Below, piece after piece: positions 45,824 through 57,842 of a stretch of DNA of 64,000 nucleotides (the first letter of the stretch is position 1; each line of letters opens with the position of its first letter). Source of the stretch: Daucus carota subsp. sativus. Taxonomy: Eukaryota > Streptophyta > Magnoliopsida > Apiales > Apiaceae. The stretch lies in contig NC_030383.2 in NCBI RefSeq assembly GCF_001625215.2, forward strand, positions 64,284,949 to 64,348,948, read 5' to 3'. The position numbers and the translations under genes were made by a program. The notes beneath the pieces are model-generated. The model was not told where the DNA came from, made no database searches, and was given only the letters and a program-made list of their open reading frames with translations.

Positions 45824-47222
45824 GCATATGAAAAATGATGGAAGTAAAAAATAAAGATCACGTTAAGTAAGTTTTGTTATGTGACTTCTAGTTATAAGCG
45901 ATTGTTATCCATTACATCAACATTAGGCTTCTTTATCAAAAAAATATGTGAAAAACTGTTTGATAAATATGAAAATTATTTTTCTGAATAGCGATTTTGA
46001 ATCTGGGAAGTATTTTTGGAAAAAGCAGATATTTCAGTTTTTAATATTTTTCAGTTTTTGTGGCAGGCATACATAAATTTCATTATCAAATCTCATCAAA
46101 ACATTTTTTGTTATATTTTATATCAAAATATGTAAATAAATAAAAAAAATTGTCAGACAAGTATCTAATTTCTATAACAACACTTTCCTATCAACATTTT
46201 ATATTACGGAATAACAATTTCTAACAACACTCACAAACAGATAGTTCAAAATTTGTTTTTCATCATATTATTTGTATAATGAAACCAATAAATTTATGAA
46301 TTATAATATGATAAATTAAAACTCTCAAACTTTTCCGATAACTTATTTTCATTTATAAAATTTTAAATTTACAAATATACCCACGCACCTAATACCAATG
46401 TTAAAGAAGCAGTTTTTACTTTTTACGAGATAAGACATGGACATAGTTACATACATATAATGTATGCATAATTTCCATTTTTCAACATACATTGCGAGTG
46501 GTGCGGAGTGAGGGGCCAAAGTCATACACAGTACTGGAAAGTCTCTGATCACTTTTTTTTCATCTGTAAGAATCCCTCTCTATCTCTATGATTTTATGAG
46601 TTTCGTCTTTGTGATTTGCCTTGCTTGTAGCTCAGCTCTTGCTTCTTCTTCTTTTTACCTTTTAATTAATACCAGCGCTCAAGAATTTAGTCTAATTTTA
46701 ATCATACCATGTTATATTCTATCAAAATTATGCCTTGCCAAGAATTAAAATAACATCTCGATTTTTCAGTGAATTAATCTTGTAACATTAATTTCAATAA
46801 TACAGTGCTTTTAGGCCCGGTATGATGATGTTAATTATTCTAAGTAAATATGTAAAATTTTAGAATTTGGCGAGGCGATTAAATAGTAGCTTCAATTTTC
46901 TCTGTTTTGCCGACAAGGGAGTTTGAGGTGGTATTGTTATGCTGTTGGTTTCTTGCTGCTGCTTTTGATGGCTTATTCTGTACTGAGTTTGCTGATTGCT
47001 GCTGCTGTCTGGTGCGCTGCTTATACCTTGGTTGCTATTATTGGGGTCTTTCAATTATTTAGTTGCTTTTGTAGTCCTGTTGTGTATTGAGAAGGTCAAG
47101 TGTCAAGGGAATTAGCTACAACGGGTTACGACTTACGCGCAGCTAGTTAATTGCTCCTGCTGGAAGCAGAAAGGTACTGCGTATTATTTCTTCTATTGCT
47201 ATAATATGCTATCTATATATAT
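45824..47222. other. Intergenic, nothing coding recognised
   Basis: AT-rich DNA. A Gln/Asn-rich minus-strand ORF near 46860-47054 is low complexity and not supported as a gene. Confidence 0.4.
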
Positions 47223-47477
47223 GGGTCATGTTCCACATAGAACCCTTAGAACCATTAGCTTATTTCCAGTATTAATTAGGGTTCTGCAGCAGAACGTTAC
47301 ATGAAAAAAATGTCTTATTTATGTATTATTCAATGAAATTACTTTGAACACACACACCGATTGAAAAAAAACATGTATTTAGATTCAGATCCTGAAAATC
47401 TATGTAAAAAACAGGGTTCTGCAGCAGAACCTTTGTGGTTCTATTTTAAGCATTGGTCCTCTCTTGAGCGTGACCCC
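47223..47477. mobile_element. Second (TA)n-flanked small element
   Basis: It lies between TATATAT runs. The left end GGGTCATGTTCCACATAGAA and the inverse right end (GGGTCACGCTCAAGAGAGGA) form short TIRs. Internally GGGTTCTGCAGCAGAAC occurs twice, itself a palindrome around CTGCAG. It resembles 23881-24400 in target choice. Confidence 0.6.
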
Positions 47478-48718
47478 TATATATATCATGTCTTGCTTTC
47501 AAATGCTATCTCTACAGAACATCCTGCTCTCACATTCTTATCACATCAGCTTCCTTAGATTAACATTTATTTTCAATTGGTCAGCTTCAGTAGGAGGCAT
47601 GTGTGAGCATCCTAGTATGGTCTTGGTCAGAATCCTCTCCCCCTCAACAAAACATGTCTTTTTTCCATGTTCATATAACACCATTTGTTTGAAATTGCCA
47701 CCATATGATGACAGTCCCAATCAATTCTATTGCTGAATGGATACAAGTACTTGCTTGAATATAGTCTTTTCACATCACTTTCCGAGTAACGTGAACACTA
47801 CAATTCTAGCTTGATCAGCAAAATAGCAAACCTCATTGAAGCTCTTTCTTACCATCGCTACTTCAAGCTGAAAGCAGTTACTTTAAATTAAAGTAATCAA
47901 GTACAACACGTTGATAGTGTTGCAACAAGAACTTTCTTACAAGTCAAAATTTGATGTTAGTTCAAAAGTTGGTATTAGATTGGATAACAGTTACCGCAAT
48001 GCAATTGTCTTCAACACATAAACTCTTTGTCGCAACTAATGCTTGTTGTAATAGCTTTAAATCATGATATTATCCAGTGACAAAATCCTATGAGGAACTT
48101 GTATATTTAGTTTTTCGATATTATACTCTCACTTTTCCTACTTTGAAATGCAGTCTACTTATTGTGCAAGTTTGTATCAACATTGTGAAACTAGAGGACG
48201 AGCAGTTCATATAGTAAATTTAGATCCCGAAGCTGAAAATTTTGACTATCAAGTGGCTATGGGTAATTCAAACTCATCAATTGCTTTTTCTTTCTACTGT
48301 AAGAAATGTGTAAGAGTTTTAAATGTATGCAGATATTAAGGAAATTATATCTCTGGATGAAGTTATGGAAGAACGTAAACTGGGTCCTAATGGGGCTCTT
48401 ATTTACTGCATGGAGTATCCCTCTTACTCAAAATATTTCCTTTTGTCTCCTTTAGTTGTGTACTTGATTGTTGTATGTCTTGTATTATATGTTACCACTT
48501 ACCAGTATAAAGAAGAACCCAAAAAATATTGTTTTTATGTAATTGGACAAATGTATATCCTTGACTCTTTATGATCAGACACCTCAAAGAAAGTTTGGAT
48601 GACAGGTTAAAAGAAGAGTTGGATAACTTTACAGATGATGACTACATCGTTTTTGATTGTCCAGGTATTATATTTGTACTTGGAACTGTATTTTTTTTGT
48701 TAATTGCACAACTGTTAC

Positions 48719-49004
48719 CAGGGACGGAGGCAGGGGGTGGCTGGCAGGTGCGAACTGTATAATATTAGTTATAAAATTTATGATTTTTATTAAAATTTCA
48801 GTGACATAAGGATAAATCTAATTGAATACTTTAACTTCGTCCCCTAAAATATACGTAATTTTTTTTTTTTTACAGTTTTTAAGTTTTTGAACTAATAAAT
48901 TTATATAAAAAATATTCATGATATTTATACTAAATCTTTACTACGTAAGTAGCCAAAAAAAATTAATTCGCCCCCTATGTACTTAAGCGCCGGCTCCATC
49001 CCTG
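48719..49004. mobile_element. Small hAT-like element in the GPN3 pseudogene
   Basis: The left end CAGGGACGGAGGC and the inverse right end (CAGGGATGGAGCC) are TIRs. The flanks ACTGTTAC (48711-48718) and ACTGGTAC (49005-49012) are an 8-bp duplication with one mismatch. 286 bp, no ORF. Confidence 0.82.
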
Positions 49005-49097
49005 ACTGGTACCACTACTTACTATTGAGATAGTATGTCACTAGTTTACTTTCTTCTACTCAAATGTTTCCTGTTTTCTGATGGTTCGAAAATTTAA

Positions 49098-49460
49098 ATG
49101 TTTAATTGAATAAGGGAAGCAAGCATGCACATATGTTGGAATTTGGACACTCATGCCCACATACTTGAACAACTCTCAGTAGTAATTACTAAAGATTTCA
49201 CACTTCTGAACGAGCTTGCCTGTTTTTTGGTTACTTTTCTTCATTAAAATTATTAAAACAATCCTTCACATTCACTTACATGTTTAATTGAGTAAGGGAA
49301 GCAAGCATGCACATATGTTGGAGTTTGGACACTCATGCCCACATACTTGAACAACTCAGTAGTAATTACTAAAAATTTCACACTTCTGAATGAGCTTGCC
49401 TGTTTTTTGGTTACTTTTCTTCATTAAAATTATTAAAACAATCCTTCACATTCACTTACA
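49098..49460. repeat. Tandem duplication of about 182 bp
   Basis: The segment from ATGTTTAATTGAATAAGGG to TTCACTTACA occurs at 49098-49279 and again at 49280-49460. There are only a few substitutions and one 2-bp deletion. Confidence 0.92.
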
Positions 49461-49504
49461 TTCTTAACACGTAGATTGGCCTTGTGACCGATTATTATCC
49501 GCGC

Positions 49505-49531
49505 GGGGGGGGGGGGGGGGGGGGGGGGGGG
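49505..49531 (+). repeat. 27-bp G homopolymer
   Basis: An uninterrupted G run about 45 bp after the tandem duplication, within an intron of the GPN3 pseudogene. It could be real or an assembly/gap artefact. Confidence 0.95.
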
Positions 49532-51239
49532 TCAGCTAATACTGCTGGACAAAAAACTCAGAATAAGCTCTACTAACTTCTTTATCCAAACACACTCAAT
49601 AAGTGCTGAGTGGCTTCTGGTCCAAAAAAACTGGGTTCCAGCACCCTAAACACCCACATTGCTTTCTTATACTTGTTAAACAACTGCACAAGTAAAGCGT
49701 GCATGTACTTTAAAAAGAAAAGGTCACTTAATTGTAGCTTTATGTTTCATGGGATCTATTAAGCGGTGATGGCATTTTAAATATCTTACTAGTAGTTTGC
49801 TGATGGTCCTGACATCACATACTTCATTCTATGTAGAATCCAAACAAAAGGTTAGCTGATAAGTCATACTGATGGAATTTTTGCTTTAGTGGGTTTGATC
49901 AATTGTGTGTTATGACAATTGAATACTGCAGGTCAAATTGAACTTTTTACTTATGTCCCCGTGTTCAAGAACTTTGTGGAACAGTTAAAGCGCAAGAATA
50001 TCAATGTTTATGTGGTTTGTTTGCTTGATTCTCAGGTCGGTTGAAGTTTCTCTGTCTGATCAAATATTTATCTTTTTATTTTACCATTTAAGCTGAAAAA
50101 GTTACTTTGGCTATTAGTTCATGACAGATGTTGCTAAGTTCATGAGTGGCTGCATGGCTTCGCTGTCTGCAATGGTTCAGCTTGAACTGCCTCATGTTAA
50201 CATCCTCTCCAAGATGGACCTTGTGAGAAATTAAAAGGATTAAAAGGACACTGAAGAGTATGTCTTTGCACAGCTTCTGTAGTATGTTGTTGAGATTTGC
50301 TCTTTCGCTTTGCAATTTGAATGCTTGATTAGTTTTTTAGAAGCCAAATCAACTAAGCATTAGATTTGAAATGTTCATGAGTTTTTAAACCAGTACTTAG
50401 ATTTTTCAGAAGTCAGAACTAGGTTAGGCACCAGAGACTATTGGAAACTAATTTAGTTGAATGTGAAAATGAAGAGAGAATTTAACCGTTATTTGTTCTT
50501 AGACCACATGAAAATTGAAGAAGATTCGTGTTTAAAGTTTTTGATCCACGTATATATATGCATTCTAGTATGAAATAGTAAGATTTATATATTGATCTTC
50601 CTGTACCATTGTGAAGCTTGTCGGTGGTTCCTTAACTTGTATGGTGCCCAAGACTGCATGAAGACCCAACCAAGGCCCAAAATAAAGAAGAAAGAAACAA
50701 AAGACTCTGCAGATAGAACATGCTTAATAGTTAATACCATTCACACAATCTTAAGATCTGCATACAAATGTATGTCTGTGTGTATAGATTTAAACAAAGT
50801 TTACTTCTACTTTGTTCTTCGTGAAGTGTAGTTCATGATAGTTAATATTGGACGTATTTCACTTGCAAGTTGTTTGAGCAAATTTTCTTACGCGGTTTAG
50901 CTTGCCTGCCTCTTTTCAATGTTCTTGGGAGACCTTTAGCTTTTGTTTCTTAAGCAATGAAGTCCCCGCAGTGTAAGAACTGATTTCCTAATTGTATGTT
51001 GGAAGAGCTGTGCAGGTGTCCATCTGCACACATAAGAAACCTAGGAACACGTTACAGGGCTGGTATGGTGTCACCACTCACCAACACTAATAAATTTTTG
51101 TCTTCTTTAAAACAGGTGGATCAGTACAGCATGGTGAGTTTGTGCCTCTAGATTTGAGGAAAAAGTGGAGGTAAATATAGGTAGGTTTAGCAGACCAATC
51201 AATCTCTAGATTGATAGTTAGTCGCATAGTTGATATAAA

Positions 51240-51552
51240 TTCTTTAGGATTTAGATTTTGGTGAGATTTCAAAAAACTTAAAATCCACTAAAATCCTATA
51301 AAATCCATCATTTTATAAAATCCAAAAAGAATCCATAATCATTTGAATATCATCAGATTTTAATGGGATTTAAATAAATCTCAATTGAATACCATCAGAT
51401 TTAATCTTGATATAATATCACCATATTTTCTAGCATAATTTAGAATGTCAATCGAATACCATAAGATTTTAAACAATCCCAATTGAATACCCTCACAATT
51501 TCATAAATGAAAAAAAAAAAAATCTTTAAACTCACAATCGAATATACCCAAT
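51240..51552. repeat. Degraded repeat rich in AAAATCC units
   Basis: Many ATAAAATCCA-like and AATACCATCAGATTTTAA-like units occur, and it ends near CACAATCGAATATACCC. It is probably a transposon remnant. No TSD was found. Confidence 0.4.
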
Positions 51553-52061
51553 AAAAGACCTTTTGGCTGGGGGTAACTAGCAAAGTGAAAGAGGATCAAC
51601 ATGATTCATTCTTTTTGTAAGTGTTTGTTTTGTTAGAAATATCATTCTCTTTTCCTTTTTTTAGTAATGGATTTACCCAATATTGCTCATAATCCTTTCC
51701 CATCCTAAACTAGGTATTTGGTTTCCCTGTCCTTACTTCTTTTTTCTATTTTGGATTATAATAAATATCTTAAACAATTGAAATAAAAGATTATCATATT
51801 AATTATTTTAAATATTAAAAATAATTTTAATTTAGTTTTTAGAATAAAATATAATTGTGATATAATTCGCATGTTAATTTAGTTTAAAAAATTAATAGCA
51901 TTGTTAAATAATAAACTATTAATTTATTAGAATGTAAACAAATTATCTTGTTATAGATTTAAATATATTTGGCTCTTTTAAAATTATATATGTTAAAAGA
52001 AATTGAATATAAAATTAATCACAAATTTCCATTCCTTTCTCGATCAAAATCAAACGGGTAA

Positions 52062-52189
52062 GAGCACGGTTAGATAGCTCAGTATCCTTCGTCGTTCCCA
52101 GGTCCTGGATTTGACCTGGTTCATCTCAAGAATATTTTAGAACAGATACTCATTTGTACGGTTATAAGCCATATTTGTCAAAAAAAATA
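52062..52189 (+). mobile_element. tRNA-derived SINE with target-site duplication
   Basis: The head resembles a tRNA gene: a box A-like TAGATAGCTCAGTATCC and a box B-like GGTCCTGGATTTGACC about 25 nt later. The tail is an A-rich run. The flanks AAAATCAAACGGGTAA (52046-52061) and AAATCAAATGGGTAA (ending 52206) are a direct repeat of about 15 bp with one difference. Size (about 128 bp) and layout fit a plant SINE. Confidence 0.72.
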
Positions 52190-52774
52190 AAAAATCAAAT
52201 GGGTAAAACAATTTAGCATTAATGACTGTTTGGCTAATTTAATTTTCCAAATTTTTTTTTAGAAAATTACATTAAACTTTATTTTTTGTAAAATAGACTC
52301 CTAATTTTTATCAAATAACGAATGTAAGATAACTCTTTAACATTTAGCTTTCAAAAACATTTATATCTGAAAAGTTATAAAAACACATAGAGTAATTTAA
52401 AAAAGGATTTTTTATGGTGTGCCCAAATGCACACAATAGTCTTTATTGAGAAGTGCGGCAAATAAGCCGTCGGTAAAATGAGTAGTCGTAAGCAGGTTAA
52501 TGTAAGTAAAAAAGACAAGCAGCGCATTTTCCATTTTTTTAAAAAACAATGAGGGACAGATAAAGAGTGAATATGTGAAAAGCGAGACGCAAAATAAGGA
52601 AAGAAAGACATAGCGGAAATCAGCTTAAATTATGCGGCGGGTGAGCTGAATAAAATAATACAACCGCCTTTCCCCCTGCTCTTTGGTTTTGCATACTAGC
52701 AGTCGTAGAGATCAGAACACATACTAACATAATCTATACATACAGAGCAGGAGGGCTTTTGGTTTGCCGAGTTT

Positions 52775-55700
52775 ATGGCGGCGAGTGCAGACCCATGCGG
52801 GGATGGCAGTCATAATAATAATAACGGTGGCAATCAAGGTGGTGGAGGTGCTGGTGGGAGCAACGGAAATGGTAACAACTCTGGAATTCCGGTAGCCTCC
52901 GGTGGCTACTACAACTATGTCTTTGGTCCTACAGTTGCTGCTCTTAAGCACGATCCTGGTCTTTCTTTGAATTGGTCCCCCGAAGAGATTGCCCTCATCC
53001 ATCAGTTGTCTAACAGGTACCCTCTCTCTCTCCCCCTCCCTCTTCATATATTTGTTGTATGCATAATTCAAGTTTTTTTACTTTCAATCTGTGATTTCTT
53101 GTTTTCATTCTTCCATTCTACTCTGCTTCTTTCTTTGGGGGTTTTGATTATGTAGTGTTCTAGATTTATGAGGGTTGTACTGTATATGTTCTTCTTTCAG
53201 GCAATTCTTCAATCTTCTTATATGTTACTGTTTTATAGACCCTACTGCACCATTATTCCCAACAAACTTCAATTCAAAATCAAATGCTTAAACAACATTC
53301 ATGTTTATTTCAAACGGTTATTTAAATCAAAGATCTCATCTTTAATTCAGCTTGTATACATTGTGTGCATGTGCTCTTTGTTTTACTGATTCAACACTTT
53401 TAAAACCTTATTATTTGGCCTTCTGTGCCCAAAAATGTTTTAAGAAGATTCACTTTGTCAACTTGTTAACATTTTGTTTCCTCTTTTTTAACGTTTTTAT
53501 TGTGGCTTATTTATCTCTTGTAAGCGTTAAATTCTTCTTCTTCTCCTCCGAAATGATGTGTGTCTGATGTTTAATTCATTTTCTGCTTTTTCAGATATGA
53601 TTCGGAATCAACTATCACTAAATATGCCAAAATTGCACAGCAGTTAAATGATAAGACAATTAGGGATGTTATCCTTTACCATAAAAAGATGAATGAAAGT
53701 GTAAGTGTTGAATCTTCTTTCAATTCTTTTATCAGCTCATATGAGTAGATTATTCTTAATTATCATCATCTTAAATTAATACTAACCTGCATTTAGTTTT
53801 AATTCAACCAAGTTTATACGGCTATGCTGCACAGATACAATCATACAAGTGCCAAGGTAACTACCAGTTCAACACACACATAGCTAATGCAAGTAACCCA
53901 GACCAATGTTTCAAACTTGCTGTTTAGTCTGGATTGGTATGACACAATACTTAGTTCTATTGCCTAGTGGACCAATAGTTTGTGTCGTTTTTGGGCAGCC
54001 TGTGGGGGCTGAGACCCAATCTTTTTGCATTTCGGACATTGTATCGACCATTCTTTGTTTGGACGTGTTTATCCTTGTCCTTGCATTACTTTGCAGTTGG
54101 CCTGTGCTAATTGTTATGTGCAAGGTACTTATGAGTTGGTCTATTACAAGTTCTGAACAGTAGTAACCAAATTGTTTTATAGGTTCCTGTAGCACTGTTA
54201 TACTCCATGCTGTGTTATAGTACTAATTTCCCTGGGGTCTCCTTTACTTTGACGGGGGTTTCACGGCTTTAATAATCTCTTTCATACCACAATTAATGTA
54301 AAATAGAGAAACACATCGTAAGTGCGTAAACACGTCACGGGGCTCAGTAATATGTCAACTTTGTGATGTGAGAAGTGATGCTTAAGCAATTAAGCATAAC
54401 ATACCTGTTGCCATGGTGTCAGTTTGATTATATATATTTTAAGTATAGCACTAACTATAAATTTGTTTTCCAGAAAAAGGAGAACAAAAAACGGAGGAGA
54501 GATAATGATACTTCATCAAGGAAAGACAAAGATAAGAAGGTATGGTCTTTCCATATGGCATTTCAACTATCTCGATATAAAAACAGCTTTTGCTGGTTTA
54601 GGGCATATGTTATTTGATGCTTTGGACCTGTTAACGATGGTCTACAATGCTTGGCAGGATGTCCTTCAAATTTTAGAAGGACATTACACCTGGGTTGGCC
54701 ATCACGAGGACTATAATCCACACATTGTGATCTCTTGATCCCAAAAGAAAAAATGAAGTCCACTCAGTCCTCCAAGTCCAACCTCTGTCTAATGCACGCG
54801 CATGGACACACACACAAATGTTTTTATGTGCATGATATGTCCACAGTCATATGTAAAGGCCAACATGAAAGGCTGTTGTCTAGTTATATACCACCTTCTC
54901 GTAGGACCTGCGAGTATCTCATTTGCGACCTGGTTGAAATTAGACGCCAAAGAGGTAGTTAAAACATCTTTCTTAACACTGACATTCTGATGATTACATT
55001 TTGTTCACGCCAGGAAGAAGTAGTCGATCCTTCAGCTAAATCATCGTCTTATCTTACCAATCGTTCCAATGGTCAGCCTTATGCTCAAACAGCGGTCTCT
55101 ATGGACAGTGATGATGGCATCTCATACAAAGGTTACTGCACCCTTTTTCTGGTTTTGACATATTAAAGTCATAGTTTGGTGCAAATTTTTGTAGTCATCA
55201 TTACCATAAGGAAGTAGCTTATTAGTCTTAAGAGTACATGAAAGAAAATAAATTAAATGAGGAGAGGGCAATCTCATTCACGGGGATCTGATCTTCACAC
55301 ATGGCTGATTCTACTTATCTCTAAGAATTGCCAAAATATCATTCAGTATTGGTCTTTTTTTCAAGAATGCCATCAGAATGATTAATGTTGCTTTCTATAG
55401 TCGTAGGCTCGTAGCTGGATGGTCATGCTTCAAGAGGTGGAATCAGCAGCCAATGATTCTGTTTTCCGTCTTCTGTTATAAATGTCTGGGTCATCATGTT
55501 TACTCAATTCTTATGTTGTAACATAATGGTTATGTTCTTTATTACAGCCATTGGTGGTGTAACGGGTCGACTTCTTGAACAAAATGCTCAAGCTATGGAT
55601 CAAATTTCTGCAAACTTTAGATCATTCAAGGTTAACTTGGCTTACCATTTGGTCTCATGCATCTCTTTTACATCCATTTTGTATATATTAATTATATACT

Positions 55701-57242
55701 TTGGTTATTTGTTTGCTGTTTTCTCTTGATTTTGATAAATAAATTTTATAATATGTTCCATGCTTATACAAATAAGGAGCTCTTTCTTAGACATGGATCT
55801 GTACTTAGCTAGCACCGTGAAAGTGAATGCGTCTATCTGTTATATCTGCATCCTTCCGCCTCTTAAGTGCTAACTGTCAGTTTGTGATATGCTAAATTGG
55901 CCTCTGGTATTGGCCCTGTAATATTTTAATAAATACTGTTATTCGGTTAGACCTGTCTGCTATACAAAATAATCAACGTGATCGTATGAATTTAACTAAG
56001 CATTGTGTGGATCAGTTAAGTGAAGTACTACTCTCCTGGCGACGATAGCAATTAATTTCTATGAAAGGGTTAATAGATTCACTCTGTAGAGGACTTGCTA
56101 TTAAGCTAATCCAGTCAACATGTGCCTCGCGAGATATACATTCAAATTCATTTGCTCTTTTCTACATCATTTGTGCATTTTTAGTCATTATTGGGAATGG
56201 ACTTGCATTTACATTTTCCTAATTTTCGTTCTCTCTCTCTTTTTTTTTTTTTTGCAGATTCATGATAACATTAACCTCTTTTGCCAAGCTCGGAACAACA
56301 TTATCTCAATTATAAAAGAGTAAGTTTATATGATTTTGTTTTCTGTCCTGAAGCAATAATATCCCCCATCTTACATTCTATTCCCCCTTTTATGTTCAAA
56401 TTTTCTCAAACCACTGCGCCAGTTTCTTTGTTTTAATATTGTAGTTTAATTCTAACTAAATACTGTTAGGTACTTAGTCAACCTTATGTGTATTGATGGA
56501 GTTCGGCTAACAAGGAAAAGCACACAATTTTTGGTAGAGAACTAATGTGGACCAATATGCCTTAAACAGTACATTTAATGATCTAAAAATTAAACTGAAT
56601 TTCAACTTCTTGTCAGCACACTTTCAAGTGTTGCCCTTGTATATAATTTTAAACCCAGTGGATGAGAAGTAGATGACCATTGTATCAATATGATCTTTTT
56701 TCTGTATATTGATCATAAACTTATCAGATATAGTTCTAATTTTCACGTGGTCCAGTATATATATGTTTTAGTGTTTTTGTCCAATCATTTGATGCTCGGT
56801 TTAGTATACAATTTGGAAAACTTTATATCACCAAGGCTGGACTCTTTGAATTACATGCTTTAAAATAGATAATCCATTTAAGTTGAGGTTGTAACTTGGT
56901 GAGAATTAAAATTTAAAAGCTTTGCTTTATGTAAGACTATCCACTGCCTTGACTACTGTGTCCACGAATTCTTTGGGCTAATCATACTAGTATTCCGTTA
57001 AGGTATTCATAGTCATTATACTACTCTTTCATGCTACTATATGAAGTTAGTTATTATTCTTAGCATATTGATGTAATGACCAACAATTAGTGAACGGACG
57101 AGTTTCTGGCTGAAAGAGATTATTTGTATATTGCAGCTTAAATGACGTACCAGAGGTGATGAAGCAGATGCCACCCCTGCCTGTGAAGCTTAATGAAGAG
57201 CTTTCAAGCAAACTTCTTCCTCCTCCATCCTTGCATAAGTAA
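52775..57242 (+). CDS. SANT/Myb-like nuclear protein of the plant DUF3755 type
   Basis: Exons 52775-53016, 53595-53700, 54474-54539, 55014-55131, 55548-55630, 56258-56319 and 57137-57242 join in frame to 260 aa. A Gly/Asn/Ser-rich N-terminus precedes a SANT-like fold (LNWSPEEIALIHQLSNRYDS to TIRDVILYHKKM, about 68-115). Then come a strongly basic stretch (KKENKKRRRDNDTSSRKDKD, about 117-138, likely nuclear localisation), a Ser-rich linker and a conserved C-terminal helical pair. That pair runs AIGGVTGRLLEQNAQAMDQI, then IHDNINLFCQARNNIISIIK, ending DVPEVMKQMPPLPVKLNEEL. I place it with plant DUF3755 proteins (At3g07565 type) from memory. The family has no firmly known function here, but a chromatin- or DNA-associated role is a reasonable inference. 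Confidence 0.8.
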
Positions 57243-57565
57243 TCATGGGTGAACTGGCTCCCTAAAGATGCCATGGATACATCACTTCTCAAGTTCTGAT
57301 CCGGATACAAATATACTTGGCTAGTCAGTCCAGTTTGTTTTAGATTTTAAATTAAATAGTTATTACTTTTAGTTTCTACATCTAAAATTATAGCTACCTT
57401 GGACGATGTAAAGTAGTCTGATATGGGATTTTCTTTTTCCTTTTTCAAGAAAGTCAATATAGGATTTTGTTAACTGTAATGTTGACAGTTTCTTGTGCAT
57501 AGTTTTGTGACAGTTCTGTTGTAAGCTGAACTACCTTGATTACTTCACATCAACCAAGTTGAGCT

Positions 57566-57838
57566 TCACCGTAGTTGAAAGGGAGGTTGTAATATTACAA
57601 GGAAATCACCTTCCCATGTCTGTCTTGGCGCTGTTAGATGATGATGATTAATTGGTGAATGGAGTTGTATAATGAGTGAAATAGATATAACTATACAGAG
57701 AAATATAAAAAGGCAAGTATAAGTAAAGCAGGAATTGCAGACGCTCAGCTCAGGTGAGGCGAGTGTAGAACTGGCATCCGGATTTTCTTTGATTTCGCAG
57801 CTTTCATCATTTAAATTTCGTGATTCATTCGAGGCCAT
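57566..57838 (-). CDS. Possible small single-pass membrane protein (uncertain)
   Basis: A 90-codon ORF starting MASNESRNLNDESCEIKENP. It has an acidic N-terminal half, one strong hydrophobic helix (CLFIFLCIVISISLIIQL) and a short basic tail. It is not recognised. No intron or promoter support was found. It lies just downstream of the DUF3755-type gene on the other strand and may be chance. Confidence 0.25.
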   Translation of the reverse strand: MASNESRNLNDESCEIKENPDASSTLASPELSVCNSCFTYTCLFIFLCIVISISLIIQLHSPINHHHLTAPRQTWEGDFLVILQPPFQLR

Positions 57839-57842
57839 CGCT

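Larger units (their letters stand above)
48154..51172 (+). pseudogene. GPN3: GPN-loop GTPase 3 (GPN3)-like gene, decayed
   Basis: Five exon-like blocks follow GPN3: 48154-48262 ([12 protein letters not shown]…[16 protein letters not shown]), 48333-48414 ([20 protein letters not shown]…), 48579-48664 (HLKESLDDRL…VFDCPG), 49932-50035 (QIELFTYVPVFKNF…LLDSQ) and 50118 to about 50222 (FMTDVAKFMSGC…ILSKMDL). These still join in frame. The first exon with the Walker A P-loop (GxAGSGK) is not present upstream. The next block is eroded, with stops at 50232 and shortly after. The LNPEP…NKRM region is absent, and a last remnant at about 51115-51172 (VDQYSMVSF then VPLDLRKKW) needs a 1-bp frameshift. GPN3 acts with GPN1 in nuclear import of RNA polymerase II. 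Retained introns point to a duplicated genomic copy, not a retrocopy. A hAT element and a tandem duplication sit in one intron. Confidence 0.82.

Noticed and set aside
46860-47054. Gln/Asn-rich minus-strand ORF
   Set aside because: Short and low complexity, with no splice partners or conserved features.
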